64,000 nucleotides of DNA from Athalassotoga saccharophila (GCF_009936215.1 NZ_AP019551.1:1574708-1638707), one strand, 5' to 3'; shown: positions 8,824 to 17,224, counted from the first letter of the stretch. Program-made: numbers and translations. The notes: a model not told the origin generated them from the sequence alone.

Positions 8824-8904
8824 ATCACTTTCTGTAGTCAGACAATTCACGGTTGTCTGGTAGAAACTCCCGGGCCATATTCCCAGGATTATACAGAAGT
8901 GATG
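8824..8904 (-). promoter_or_regulatory. Purine riboswitch aptamer, guanine class
   Basis: The minus strand carries the canonical purine aptamer: P1 CACTTCTG with CAGAAAGTG, then TATAAT, P2 CCTGGG with CCCGGG around AATATGG, J2/3 GTTTCTACC, P3 AGACAA with TTGTCT around CCGTGAA, and the closing GACTA. The specificity base (position 74 in xpt numbering) is C, at window position 8837, which pairs with guanine; adenine switches have U there. It sits between the promoter at 8922-8950 and the terminator at 8786-8820. Confidence 0.95.
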
Positions 8905-8921
8905 AAAACTCAGTTTTAACA

Positions 8922-8950
8922 ATTATATCACATGAATATGAAACACACAA
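8922..8950 (-). promoter_or_regulatory. Promoter of the riboswitch/ECF operon
   Basis: TTGTGT (8950-8945) and TATAAT (8927-8922) on the minus strand are 17 nt apart, with TGa before the -10 (extended -10). The transcript would begin just before the aptamer P1. Confidence 0.7.
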
Positions 8951-9012
8951 AAAACATTGATATTTCTTTTATGATAATTTCTCTTTAAAACTAAAACAAA
9001 GGCTACCAATCT

Positions 9013-9837
9013 TCATCTTGCGACTCTCGGATACAGTATCGCACCTATCACAACAAGACCGGCAGATGTCAAAGATATAACGGCAAAATCGATTATTAAA
9101 GGATAGGTAGAACTAAAATTCGGTAGCATCAAAGCGCGTAGAGCATCTACTTCATAACTTAATGGATTAAGTTTTGCTATGATTTGAAGCCATTCTGGCA
9201 TCATTGATATAGGATATATGGCATTGCTCGCAAAGAACATGGGCATTGTTAGTAATTGGCCTATTCCCATGAAACGCTCCCTCGTTCTGACAATACACGC
9301 TATCACTAAAGAAAAAGTTGAAAACAAAATGGCACTTATTATGACCACCGCAATGACGCCAATTATATCGAATAAATTTCCATTTATCTTAACTCCAAGA
9401 ATAAGAGAAAAAATGTAAATTATCAAAGCCTGAGAAAGACCTCTTATGCTCGCAGATAGCGCTTTTCCAAGCACAATAGAGAGTCTCGGTGTTGGACTCG
9501 CCAAAAATTTGTGGACAATTCCAAGATCTCTTTCCCATATTATCGATATGCCATAAAAGATCGAGATAAAAAGTACGCTTTGTGCAAGAATTCCGGGTGC
9601 CATAAAATCAAGGTATGAAACATTTCCTGTAGGAATCGCTCTAATCCTTGTGAATACCTCTCCAAAGACCAAAAGCCATAAGAGTGGTTGAATTGCACGC
9701 GTGATAAGTTCAGTTGGATCGTGCTTTAACTTCCTTGCTTCAAGTTCTGCTATAGTGAGAGTCTTCACAAAAAAACCAGAAAAAATGTTACTCTTAACCA
9801 AGTCTTTTTGCAATTTTTCTTGTTCTCGCACTGTCAC
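9013..9837 (-). CDS. ABC-2 type transporter permease
   Basis: About 274 residues with six predicted membrane segments and the ABC-2 permease pattern (RAIQPLLWLLVFGEVF near the N-terminus, then MAPGILAQSVLF, and ANAIYPISMMPEWLQIIAKLNP before the last segments). This fits daunorubicin-type or polyketide/drug exporters of the DrrB class. The GTG at 9837 is preferred: GGGAGG lies 8 nt upstream. A longer reading from 9963 would overlap the ATPase by 170 bases. The real overlap with the ATPase gene is about 44 bases. The exported substrate is unknown. Confidence 0.87.
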   Translation of the reverse strand: MTVREQEKLQKDLVKSNIFSGFFVKTLTIAELEARKLKHDPTELITRAIQPLLWLLVFGEVFTRIRAIPTGNVSYLDFMAPGILAQSVLFISIFYGISIIWERDLGIVHKFLASPTPRLSIVLGKALSASIRGLSQALIIYIFSLILGVKINGNLFDIIGVIAVVIISAILFSTFSLVIACIVRTRERFMGIGQLLTMPMFFASNAIYPISMMPEWLQIIAKLNPLSYEVDALRALMLPNFSSTYPLIIDFAVISLTSAGLVVIGAILYPRVAR

Positions 9838-10591
9838 GGTAACTACCTCCCGAATCAAGAGTACTTCCGCTGTAATAAACAAAAACCTCATCAAGGGTGG
9901 CATTGGCCTTTCCAATAGAATTTTTGAGTTCTTCAACGGTTCCGATGGCCGCGATTTTGCCAAGGTTCATTATCGCCACCCTATCGCAAAGCATCTCTGC
10001 CTCTTCCATGTAATGGGTGGTCATGAAGATCGTCATTCCGAATTCGTTCTTTAACTTTGTTACGTGATCCCATACAACTTGCCTTGCGACCGGATCAAGC
10101 CCGACAGTCGGCTCATCGAGAAAAAGCACCTTTGGATTGTGCAATAAGGCTTGGGCAACTTCGAGTTTTCTTATCATTCCGCCGGAGTAATTTCTTACGA
10201 GTTTATTCGCATGTTCAGACAAGCCCATAAAATCGAGGATGTCCATGATTCTTTGTTTCCTTACATTCGAAGGTATGTCGTAAAGTTTGGCAAAGATCAA
10301 AAGATTTTCATAGCCTGTCAAAGTTCCATCTGCAGAAAGGGCTTGTGGAACGTATCCTATAACCCTTCTTACCTTTGAGGCTTCGTGTACCACGTTAAAG
10401 CCACCGACAAAGGCTTCACCAGACGTCGGAGGCAAAAGCGTGGTCAAAATCTTAACGGTAGTCGTCTTTCCAGCCCCATTTGGGCCCAAAAGGCCAAAGA
10501 TTTCACCATTTTCTACATTTAAAGAAATGGAATCGACGGCCTTTAACGTTTTGAATGACTTTACAAGCGATCTTATCTCCACAATCGCCAA
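9794..10591 (-). CDS. ABC transporter ATP-binding protein, DrrA-like
   Basis: About 265 residues with Walker A GPNGAGKTTTVKIL, Q-loop region GYVPQALSADGTLTG, signature NYSGGMIRKLEVAQ, Walker B VLFLDEPTVGLDP and the H-loop TTHYMEEAE. The NATLDEVF segment near the C-terminus is typical of DrrA-type export ATPases. A TTG at 10591 lies 8 nt after AGGAGG and is the best start; a GTG at 10600 overlaps the ribosome site itself. It pairs with the permease downstream to form a two-gene exporter. Confidence 0.88.
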   Translation of the reverse strand: MAIVEIRSLVKSFKTLKAVDSISLNVENGEIFGLLGPNGAGKTTTVKILTTLLPPTSGEAFVGGFNVVHEASKVRRVIGYVPQALSADGTLTGYENLLIFAKLYDIPSNVRKQRIMDILDFMGLSEHANKLVRNYSGGMIRKLEVAQALLHNPKVLFLDEPTVGLDPVARQVVWDHVTKLKNEFGMTIFMTTHYMEEAEMLCDRVAIMNLGKIAAIGTVEELKNSIGKANATLDEVFVYYSGSTLDSGGSYRDSARTRKIAKRLG

Positions 10592-10958
10592 ACTAACCAC
10601 CTCCTCACTTTGAGTATAGCAATTGTTGATTTCAAAACCTTTTACTTCAAAGTAATAAAATATTTCTGAATTTTCATATCTTTTTCACAAGAAAGTTCTT
10701 TATATGTCAGACACTTAATTTTGTTGTAGACTCAGCAATTGAAGATTTTACGACTAAAATTTAGATATCATTAGAAAATAGGAGAAAAAATCGATTAATT
10801 ACTAAATAATAAAGATTATCAAGTTTAAATTTGTTTTATAAGGTTTTCTTAGTCAAAAAAATTATGATATCATTGTTATGTAAATGTTTTCATTAAACAA
10901 AACCATTCCACGCACTCTCTAAGGGGGATCAGGAGAGAAAAAGTGGAGGTGGTACAGT
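10592..10958 (+). other. Intergenic region between exporter and binding-protein genes
   Basis: 367 AT-rich bases between divergent genes with no convincing ORF. On the minus strand an extended -10 (TGcTATACT, -10 hexamer at 10613-10618) probably serves the exporter. On the plus strand an imperfect inverted repeat, TAAATG-TTTT-CATTAA, near 10880-10896 could be an operator for the binding-protein gene, but no good plus-strand promoter was identified. The Shine-Dalgarno GGAGGTGG lies just before the GTG at 10959. Confidence 0.4.
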
Positions 10959-12683
10959 GTGAAACATAACAAAGTTTTTTTCATCTTTCTTACCATCATG
11001 TCTTTGGTTAGTTTGATGCTCTTTGCCGCAACTGGTTATTCTTACTTGCAGGAATATGGTCCTGGAATAGTCAACTGGGGAAATAACGTCAAATATGGAG
11101 GAACTCTCAAAGAGGTTATGCCATGGGGACCCCAGACTTTGAATTTCAATCCTTTTGTGCCAACGAACCTACCAACTCATGCCATATACGAACCACTTTT
11201 TTACGTCAACATGTTGAATGGTGATACAACTAATTTACTTGGAACCTCTTACAAGTTCGAAGATAACAATCTTAAACTTGTTATAACAACGAGAAATGAC
11301 GTCAAATGGTCGGACGGCACGCCATTTACAGCCCAAGATGTGGCCTTTACATTCAATTACATAAAAGAATATCCCGCAATAGACGGATATGGCATATGGT
11401 CTAAGATATCGGATGTTCAAAGCGTTGTGGCAAGCGGAGATACGGTGATCTTCACATTTTCAAAGCCAAATGTTGCACTATTTCCATTCATTGCAAGTCA
11501 ACCTATAGTACCAGCACATATATGGGCAAATATAAAAGATCCTTCGACATATACGAATCCGAATCCAATTGGGACGGGTCCATTCATGCTCAAAAGTTTT
11601 TCTCCTGACAAAGTTGTGCTTGTAAAAAACCCAAATTACTGGATGAAAGGCAGGCCATATATTGATCAAGTCGATGTGTCGTACGTCGTTTCAAACACGA
11701 CTGCGTACCTTTACATGTTAAAGCACGAAGCAGATTGGTCTTTTCTCTTTGCTCCAGATCCAATAACAACTTATGTTGATAAAGATCCTTCTGTTAACAA
11801 GATATGGTGGCCTACTTACAGTGTAAATGGATTAGTCTTTAACACTCAAAAATATCCTTTTGATAATCCAATATTCAGAAGGGCAATTTCAATAGCGATA
11901 GACAAAAACAAACTTGAAAAAGAGGTGTATTTTGGAACAGGTGGTTATAATCCCAATCAGGCTGGCCTAATTCCAACCCAGTATGACTGGATGGATCCAT
12001 CTCTCGAAGCGACGAACAATTACCTCAACACTTACAATCCTCAGGAGGCTCAGAAATTGCTCGCATCAATAGGCTTCGTTAAAAATTCTGCCGGTCAACT
12101 CGTCGGTCCAGATGGTAAGGTTCTGCCTCCAATTCAACTCGTCGTTTGTGCCGGCTGCACGGATTTCATCTCGATGGGAAATATAATATCGAGCGAACTT
12201 GGACAGTTAGGAATCTCGGTTAACGTAAATCAACAGTCCGGGGGTACTTACATGGGAAGTATTACAACCGGAACATACGATATGGTCATATACTGGGGAA
12301 TTGGCGGAGGACCAACACCTTATTACGAATATTACACAAACCTTAATCCAGCCTTTTCAGCACCTAAACTTGGGGAACCTGTCATTTCAGACATATCTCG
12401 TTACACGAATCCCATCATAACTGAATCTTTGAAGGAATACTCACAAACAACCGATCCGACCGTTCAAAAGCAGGCTATATATAAAATCGAGCGCGTATTT
12501 CTTAACGAACTTCCTTATGTATCTCTAACAAATAGAACAAATTTCAACATATACAACGAATCCACGATAACTGGATTCCCATCGGATCAATATCCTTATT
12601 CTTCTGGTGGAAGCCCGGGTGCAGCGATCGGCCTTGGAAGTTCCGATCTTTTGATGACCCTTCTTAACGTTCATCTTAAATGA
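10959..12683 (+). CDS. Family-5 (peptide/oligosaccharide) ABC solute-binding protein, orphan
   Basis: 574 residues with an N-terminal signal peptide (lysine, then a hydrophobic stretch to about residue 25) and the SBP family-5 layout: YGGTLKEVMPWGP, WSDGTPFTAQDVAFTFNY, PNYWMKGRPYIDQV and FRRAISIAIDKNKLEKEVYFGTGG. It would capture peptides or oligosaccharides outside the membrane. No permease or ATPase genes adjoin it; it sits alone between an exporter and an antiporter operon and has its own terminator. It is a clear paralogue of the protein at 56503-58221; both share the WxDGxPFTxxDVAFTFNYxKxYPAxDxxGIWS pattern and end in LNVHLK. In Thermotogota such proteins often bind sugars. Start is GTG after GGAGGTGGTACA. 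Confidence 0.9.
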   Translation: MKHNKVFFIFLTIMSLVSLMLFAATGYSYLQEYGPGIVNWGNNVKYGGTLKEVMPWGPQTLNFNPFVPTNLPTHAIYEPLFYVNMLNGDTTNLLGTSYKFEDNNLKLVITTRNDVKWSDGTPFTAQDVAFTFNYIKEYPAIDGYGIWSKISDVQSVVASGDTVIFTFSKPNVALFPFIASQPIVPAHIWANIKDPSTYTNPNPIGTGPFMLKSFSPDKVVLVKNPNYWMKGRPYIDQVDVSYVVSNTTAYLYMLKHEADWSFLFAPDPITTYVDKDPSVNKIWWPTYSVNGLVFNTQKYPFDNPIFRRAISIAIDKNKLEKEVYFGTGGYNPNQAGLIPTQYDWMDPSLEATNNYLNTYNPQEAQKLLASIGFVKNSAGQLVGPDGKVLPPIQLVVCAGCTDFISMGNIISSELGQLGISVNVNQQSGGTYMGSITTGTYDMVIYWGIGGGPTPYYEYYTNLNPAFSAPKLGEPVISDISRYTNPIITESLKEYSQTTDPTVQKQAIYKIERVFLNELPYVSLTNRTNFNIYNESTITGFPSDQYPYSSGGSPGAAIGLGSSDLLMTLLNVHLK

Positions 12684-12692
12684 GCCAACAAC

Positions 12693-12730
12693 ATATTAGG
12701 GCAGGCAATTTTTGCCTGCCCTAATATTTT
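12693..12730 (+). terminator. Rho-independent terminator
   Basis: A 16-bp perfect stem (ATATTAGGGCAGGCAA with its complement) around TTT, followed by a T-rich tail, ends the binding-protein transcript. Confidence 0.92.
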
Positions 12731-12803
12731 AATCGATGCGGCGATTGTAGTTCTAAATCCTTTGACGAATATCTTTACCTTTTTGAATCCTTAAGGGTCA
12801 AAT

Positions 12804-12832
12804 TTGAAAAATACCCGTATATGGTATATAAT
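12804..12832 (+). promoter_or_regulatory. Promoter of the antiporter-Mrp-Mbx-Nfn operon
   Basis: TTGAAA (12804-12809) and TATAAT (12827-12832) are 17 nt apart, a near-consensus vegetative promoter. No further clear promoter is seen before 27766 because the following genes abut or overlap. Confidence 0.8.
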
Positions 12833-12895
12833 ATTTTTAATTTAGAATAATTAGCGTAAAAAATAACAAATCCAATAACAAGGGGGATGATTTCT

Positions 12896-14170
12896 TTGTC
12901 TCACACCGATTTGGTCGTACTTTCGCTTGTTGTTGTTATGACTTTAGGTTTTATCACCTTCTTTCTCAGCAAAAAAATTCACATCTCGTCAATCCCTATT
13001 CTTATCGTGCTTGGCATTATCTTTGGCCCGGTACTCGGCTTTATAGATCGCGGGAATGCAACGACGATTTTCAATTACGTTAGAGTTATCGGGCTTGTGA
13101 TAATTCTCTTTGCCGAAGGCCATAACCTTAAATGGCCCTTGTTAAAGAAGCACATGGCAACGATAGGGATTCTCGACACAATAGGTTTATTCATCACGGC
13201 AATAGTCGCAGGCCTTTTCTTTTCTCTCTTTTTCCATCTTCCATTTCTTGCAGGCTTTTTATTTGGTGCCATCATTTCGGCCACCGATCCGGCAACTTTG
13301 ATACCACTGTTTAAACAGAACAGAGTAAACGAAGATATAAGAACTGTTATAGTTACCGAATCGATCTTCAACGATCCTCTCGGAATAGTTTTGACAGTCC
13401 TTGCCGTGGCACTTGCCGTTCCTCAGGCATCAAGTGCCCAATTCATAGAGTCAATAGCGAAATACACAACTCTGTATCCTGCAGCCGTTATATTTTTCTT
13501 GTACGAAATAGGTATCTCGGTTGTGATAGGTGTGATTTTGGGGATAGTTGGATACTGGATCGCAAGAAAACTCAAAATCGATACCTTTCCAGAAATTTAC
13601 GCGCTTGCCCTTGCCTTCGGTGGATTTTTGATAGGCGAATGGGCTCAGGCTTCTGGTTATCTCGTTGCGACAACCGTTGGAATAATCTGGGGAAATTACG
13701 ACATTTTCTTTAAGAAAAACGGAGAATCCAAAGAATTTCACGATCTTATGGAATCAGAATTGCATTTTAACGAAATCCTTTCCGATTTTGCAACTGTCTT
13801 CATCTTCACTCTTATAGGAGCAACAGTAGATCTTAACGTTTTCGGATCATCTTTGTTGCTTGGAACAATACTCGCTTTGATTGTCGTCTTCGTTGCAAGA
13901 CCGATTGCCGGTCTTACGATATTACCGTTAAAGAAATGGAATGCCAAAGAGTATCTCTTCATTTCACTTGAAGGACCGAGGGGAGTTGTCCCGTCCGCAC
14001 TTGCCGGCCTGCCGCTTAGCCTTGGAATAATGTACAAAGATCCTGTCTTAACCCAGTGGGGCGAGGTTATACTGGCCGCAACGGTTATAACCGTTTTGGA
14101 GTCTGTAATAATTGAAACTCTGTGGGTTAGACCTTTGAGTAAGAGACTTTTAAAGGATCCTATTGAATAA
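12896..14170 (+). CDS. CPA1-type Na+(K+)/H+ antiporter
   Basis: About 424 residues with roughly 12 membrane segments. Family hallmarks are present: ISATDPATLIPLF and FNDPLGIVLT, the latter holding the Asn-Asp pair of the ion site, and EGPRGVVPSALAG in the C-terminal half. There is no C-terminal nucleotide-binding domain. The TTG at 12896 is favoured because GGGGG ends directly before the ATG at 12887, leaving that ATG no spacer. It is the first gene of the long operon, so a single-subunit antiporter is co-expressed with a multisubunit Mrp antiporter. Confidence 0.88.
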   Translation: MSHTDLVVLSLVVVMTLGFITFFLSKKIHISSIPILIVLGIIFGPVLGFIDRGNATTIFNYVRVIGLVIILFAEGHNLKWPLLKKHMATIGILDTIGLFITAIVAGLFFSLFFHLPFLAGFLFGAIISATDPATLIPLFKQNRVNEDIRTVIVTESIFNDPLGIVLTVLAVALAVPQASSAQFIESIAKYTTLYPAAVIFFLYEIGISVVIGVILGIVGYWIARKLKIDTFPEIYALALAFGGFLIGEWAQASGYLVATTVGIIWGNYDIFFKKNGESKEFHDLMESELHFNEILSDFATVFIFTLIGATVDLNVFGSSLLLGTILALIVVFVARPIAGLTILPLKKWNAKEYLFISLEGPRGVVPSALAGLPLSLGIMYKDPVLTQWGEVILAATVITVLESVIIETLWVRPLSKRLLKDPIE

Positions 14171-14182
14171 GGAGGGATTTGA

Positions 14183-14644
14183 ATGCTTAAAAGTGTTGAG
14201 GAAGTCCTTGAAACTGCAAAAAGAATAGAGGAGAGTTCTTACGCTTTTTACACTCAGGCACAAAATGTCGTAACTTTGCCTTATTTAAAAAAGGAATTGC
14301 AGTATCTCGCCGAGCAGGAAATCGATCATAGAAAAAAGATCGAGGCGATGATGGCGGAAGGGCCTTCAAAGATCGCAAAGGAATTGAAGATCGAAAGAAT
14401 TCAGGATATGAAACTCGGAGATTATCTCATGCCATCTCACTTCGATCCGAATTCTACCATTCAGGATATCTTAATAGCGGCCATAAAGAGAGAAGATTTA
14501 ACCCATCAATTCTACCAGAACCTATTAAAGGGAGCCAAAGATGAGGATTTAAGAAAGGTCCTTGAATACCTCTCGATAGAAGAATTAAAGCACAAGAACA
14601 AGGTACAATTTCTTTACGATGATATAGTCTACAAGGAGAATTGA
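14183..14644 (+). CDS. Ferritin-like (rubrerythrin-type) di-iron protein
   Basis: 153 residues predicted to form a four-helix bundle with two repeated iron-ligand sets: an early Glu (RIEES) with EQEIDH, and a second Glu (KREDL) with EELKH. This is the E...ExxH twice pattern of rubrerythrin/ferritin-like proteins. It lacks a rubredoxin domain, so there is no C-terminal CxxC pair. Likely roles are peroxide reduction or iron handling protecting the redox complex encoded downstream; this is inferred from family and operon position. It lies 12 nt after the antiporter gene. Confidence 0.8.
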   Translation: MLKSVEEVLETAKRIEESSYAFYTQAQNVVTLPYLKKELQYLAEQEIDHRKKIEAMMAEGPSKIAKELKIERIQDMKLGDYLMPSHFDPNSTIQDILIAAIKREDLTHQFYQNLLKGAKDEDLRKVLEYLSIEELKHKNKVQFLYDDIVYKEN

Positions 14645-14646
14645 TC

Positions 14647-15156
14647 ATGGAAAGGGCAGAAGCCTCTTCAATCAACCGTTATTTTTACGCTGTCGTACTG
14701 TATTTCTTTTTGTGGATAATTTTGACCTACCCATTTTCAATTCAGGAATGGGAAGCGGGGGCCGCGATAGCCTTTATTGCGGCCCTGCTCTCTTACAGGG
14801 AATTAAGTGTGTCCGGGTTGAAAAACATAAAGCGGATCGGGATTCTCCTCTTTTGGTATCTTCCGGTCTTTATTCGTGAATTGATAAAGGCCAATCTTCA
14901 CGTGGCCGGGATCGTTTTAAATCCAAAAATGCCAATAAAGCCGGGCTTTGTAAAGATAAAGACCAACCTCAAATCTCCAGTTGCGCGCGTCTGGCTTGCG
15001 AATTCCATAACATTAACGCCCGGAACATTATCTGTCGACATAGAAGATCAGTACATCTACATTCACTGGATAACTGTCGGATCGACGGATGTAGAGCATG
15101 CTTCGGAAGAGATAGCCGGGAGTTTTGAAAAAATTTTAGAGGTGATGTTTAAATGA
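14647..15156 (+). CDS. mrpE: Mrp-type Na+/H+ antiporter subunit E
   Basis: 169 residues, the usual MrpE/MnhE length. An N-terminal hydrophobic region is followed by a cytoplasmic domain with the family segment RVWLANSITLTPGTLSVDIE and the ending HWI...EEIAGSFEKILEVMFK. The ATG at 14647 has AAGGAG upstream at proper spacing; the TTG six bases earlier is too close. First Mrp subunit of the membrane complex; overlaps mrpF by ATGA. Confidence 0.92.
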   Translation: MERAEASSINRYFYAVVLYFFLWIILTYPFSIQEWEAGAAIAFIAALLSYRELSVSGLKNIKRIGILLFWYLPVFIRELIKANLHVAGIVLNPKMPIKPGFVKIKTNLKSPVARVWLANSITLTPGTLSVDIEDQYIYIHWITVGSTDVEHASEEIAGSFEKILEVMFK

Positions 15157-15425
15157 GAATCGAGATACCTCAATTCATATGGATAGCATGGTTTGTAATA
15201 GTATCGATTGCCACGATATTGGCAACGATAAGGGCAATAATAGGCCCGACGAATTCTGACAGGGCTGTCGGTCTTGATACGTGGACGACAATTACAACCG
15301 GTTTTTGGGTTATACTCGCGCTTTATTTCTTCCAGTACATACTTTTGAGCGTTTCAATGGTTTACGCAATTCTTTCTTTTTTAGGAGTTTTAGCGATAGC
15401 AAGGTACCTCGAAAGGGGGCTTTGA
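15153..15425 (+). CDS. mrpF: Mrp-type antiporter subunit F
   Basis: 90 residues with three membrane helices and the MrpF signature IRAIIGPTNSDRAVGLD, a conserved G-P-x-x-x-D-R-x-x-x-D pattern. It corresponds to MbhB/MbxB in archaeal membrane-bound hydrogenase-type complexes. Translationally coupled to mrpE and mrpG. Confidence 0.92.
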   Translation: MRIEIPQFIWIAWFVIVSIATILATIRAIIGPTNSDRAVGLDTWTTITTGFWVILALYFFQYILLSVSMVYAILSFLGVLAIARYLERGL

Positions 15426-15426
15426 T

Positions 15427-15777
15427 ATGATCGACTTGATACTCGGATGGACGGGGGTCGTGTTAGTCTTTATAGGGGTTTTCTTTCTCTTCCTCGGAGC
15501 GCTTGGAGTTTTCAGGCTTCCAGACCTTTTCAACAGACTTCAGGCCGGCACAAAGGCCACAACCTTAGGCGTTGTATCGACAACGATAGGCGTTGGTTTA
15601 ATAGCAAAGGGATGGCTTATTTTCTCTCTTGCACTTGCGATATTTTTGCTTATGACAAATCCCATTTCAAGTCATGCCCTCGGACGTGCTTCTTACAGAG
15701 CGGGTGTTAAACCTTACAAAGGAACAAATCCGGACCTTTACGCAGAAAAGGTTAAAAAAGAAAGTGATCAAAAATGA
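15427..15777 (+). CDS. mrpG: Mrp-type antiporter subunit G
   Basis: 116 residues with three membrane helices and the MrpG pattern LGVFRLPDLFNRLQAGTKA followed by TNPISSHALGRASYR. It corresponds to MbhC/MbxC. A GGGGG Shine-Dalgarno lies before the ATG, and the gene overlaps the next one by four bases. Confidence 0.92.
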   Translation: MIDLILGWTGVVLVFIGVFFLFLGALGVFRLPDLFNRLQAGTKATTLGVVSTTIGVGLIAKGWLIFSLALAIFLLMTNPISSHALGRASYRAGVKPYKGTNPDLYAEKVKKESDQK

Positions 15778-16028
15778 TAACTCTCTTTTCAACTTTGCTC
15801 GTTATTCTCATAGTCGCCGGAGGCTTTGTCGCCGTTTTTTCAAAGAAGTTGCTTTCTTCAGTCATTTCGATGGGTCTTGTCAGTTTGGGAGTTTCGGGAC
15901 TTTTTTTCTTTTTACAGGCTCCCGACGTTGCTATAACTGAAGCGGCCATAGGTGCAGGATTATCTACCGCGATCTTCATCATAGCGATGAAAAAAATACA
16001 AAAGGGTGGGACAAGCGATGATGAGTGA
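15774..16028 (+). CDS. MbhD-like small membrane subunit (DUF4040-type)
   Basis: 84 residues with three hydrophobic segments. The stretch LQAPDVAITEAAIGAGLSTA is the conserved core of the MbhD / MrpA C-terminal domain, in which the acidic residues in the helix are thought to be part of the ion path. In archaeal Mbh/Mbx operons this gene follows mrpG (MbhC), as here. Confidence 0.88.
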   Translation: MITLFSTLLVILIVAGGFVAVFSKKLLSSVISMGLVSLGVSGLFFFLQAPDVAITEAAIGAGLSTAIFIIAMKKIQKGGTSDDE

Positions 16029-16848
16029 TACTCCGGAGATAGTAAAAAAAGTTTTTGCCATTTTCGTCGTTGGGATCTTTATAGTCGGTTTTTTCGTGAC
16101 ATTCACTCAAATGCCAAAGGGCAATGAAGTAAACGTGAATGACACCGTATCGAGATTTTACGTCATGAAAGATGTCGATCAGGCCACTCAGATGTTAGAT
16201 AAAGGTACTTATTTCAACAAAGATATGGTTCCGTTGAGAAATGATGTACCTTACACGCCCATAACATTCGGAAAAAGTTCGAATTTGGAAGACGGAGCGG
16301 CCAACGTCGTGACATCAATAGTTGTCGACTACAGAGGCTTCGATACGTTGGGTGAAGTTACGGTGCTCTTTTTGGCCGCAAGCGGTGTAATGCTTGTACT
16401 TCACGGAGAAAAAAGAAAGGTGCCAAAAAAGAAGACCGAGCCATCCGAGATCATGTACGTCGGCACAAGAATTGCTTTTGCCGTTATCTTTCTTTTTGGA
16501 ATTTATGTTTTCATACACGGTCATCTAACGCCCGGAGGGGGGTTCCCCGGTGGTGCGATAATAGCCTCAGGAATACTTGGCTTATTTTTAGGAAGAAAAG
16601 GATATTCTCCGAACAAGGCGGGGTTGACTGTCTTTGAATCTCTTTCTGGAATGGCTTACGTGATAATAGGCATAATCGGTCTTGTAGCCGAGAAATCCTT
16701 CCTTGCCAACTTCTTACCGACAGGCACAATCGGAGATCTCTTCAGCGCGGGCTTTATAGCCTTGATATACATAGCGATAGGAATGAAGGTTGGATCTGAA
16801 CTTTCGGCCGTTACAAATGCAATGATAGTTGATACGGAGGAGGATTGA
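16018..16848 (+). CDS. mrpB: MbhE-MrpB (MbhF) fused membrane subunit
   Basis: About 276 residues joining two modules. Residues to about 125 match MbhE (ANVVTSIVVDYRGFDTLGEVTVLFLAA). The C-terminal half is MrpB/MnhB (YVFIHGHLTPGGGFPGGAI, then a helix-rich end). In Pyrococcus these are separate genes. The ATG at 16018 (or 16021) follows a GGGTGGG site; a GTG at 16006 is less likely. It overlaps the previous gene by 11 bases. Confidence 0.88.
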   Translation: MMSDTPEIVKKVFAIFVVGIFIVGFFVTFTQMPKGNEVNVNDTVSRFYVMKDVDQATQMLDKGTYFNKDMVPLRNDVPYTPITFGKSSNLEDGAANVVTSIVVDYRGFDTLGEVTVLFLAASGVMLVLHGEKRKVPKKKTEPSEIMYVGTRIAFAVIFLFGIYVFIHGHLTPGGGFPGGAIIASGILGLFLGRKGYSPNKAGLTVFESLSGMAYVIIGIIGLVAEKSFLANFLPTGTIGDLFSAGFIALIYIAIGMKVGSELSAVTNAMIVDTEED

Positions 16849-16849
16849 A

Positions 16850-17224
16850 ATGGTAGACTTTCTCCAGAACTGGGTATATTTAACCGGATCGATGGCGCTT
16901 ATTGGAATCGGTCTTTACATAGTGCTCACAAACACTAATATATTCAGAATCATAGTTGGTCTTAACATAATAGACAGCGGCACCAATCTATTCATAGTGA
17001 CGATCGCATGGCATCCGAAATCTGTTATGCCAATATACACGGCAACGAATAACCTTGTGGTCAACGGTCATGTGATAGCGGCCGATCCTCTTCCACAATC
17101 ACTGGTCTTAACCGCCATAGTCATAGGTCTTGGAACAACGGCACTTGCACTTGCGATAGCAGTCAAAATTTACCAAAAATACGGCACACTCGATGTCAGA
17201 AAGATCAAGGAGGAGGACAGATGA
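16850..17224 (+). CDS. mrpC: Mrp-type antiporter subunit C (NuoK-like)
   Basis: 124 residues with three helices. It shows the NuoK/MrpC pattern LIGIGLYIVLTNTNIFRIIVGLNIIDSGTNLF near the N-terminus and PLPQSLVLTAIVIGLGTTAL. The acidic residue in the second helix present in many NuoK proteins is here within NIIDSG. The start was set at the ATG 16850, behind GGAGGAGG, one base after the previous stop. Confidence 0.92.
   Translation: MVDFLQNWVYLTGSMALIGIGLYIVLTNTNIFRIIVGLNIIDSGTNLFIVTIAWHPKSVMPIYTATNNLVVNGHVIAADPLPQSLVLTAIVIGLGTTALALAIAVKIYQKYGTLDVRKIKEEDR

Noticed and set aside
8824-8904. Adenine or preQ1 class for the riboswitch
   Set aside because: The specificity base is C (guanine type), and the three-way-junction layout with conserved loops is that of purine switches, not preQ1.
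9838-9963. Longer N-terminus for the ABC-2 permease
   Set aside because: It would overlap the ATPase gene by 170 bases, and a GTG with a well-spaced Shine-Dalgarno exists at 9837.
10592-10958. A gene or structured RNA in the gap before the orphan binding protein
   Set aside because: No ORF with a ribosome site and no long conserved-looking hairpin was found; only promoter-like and weak dyad sequences.
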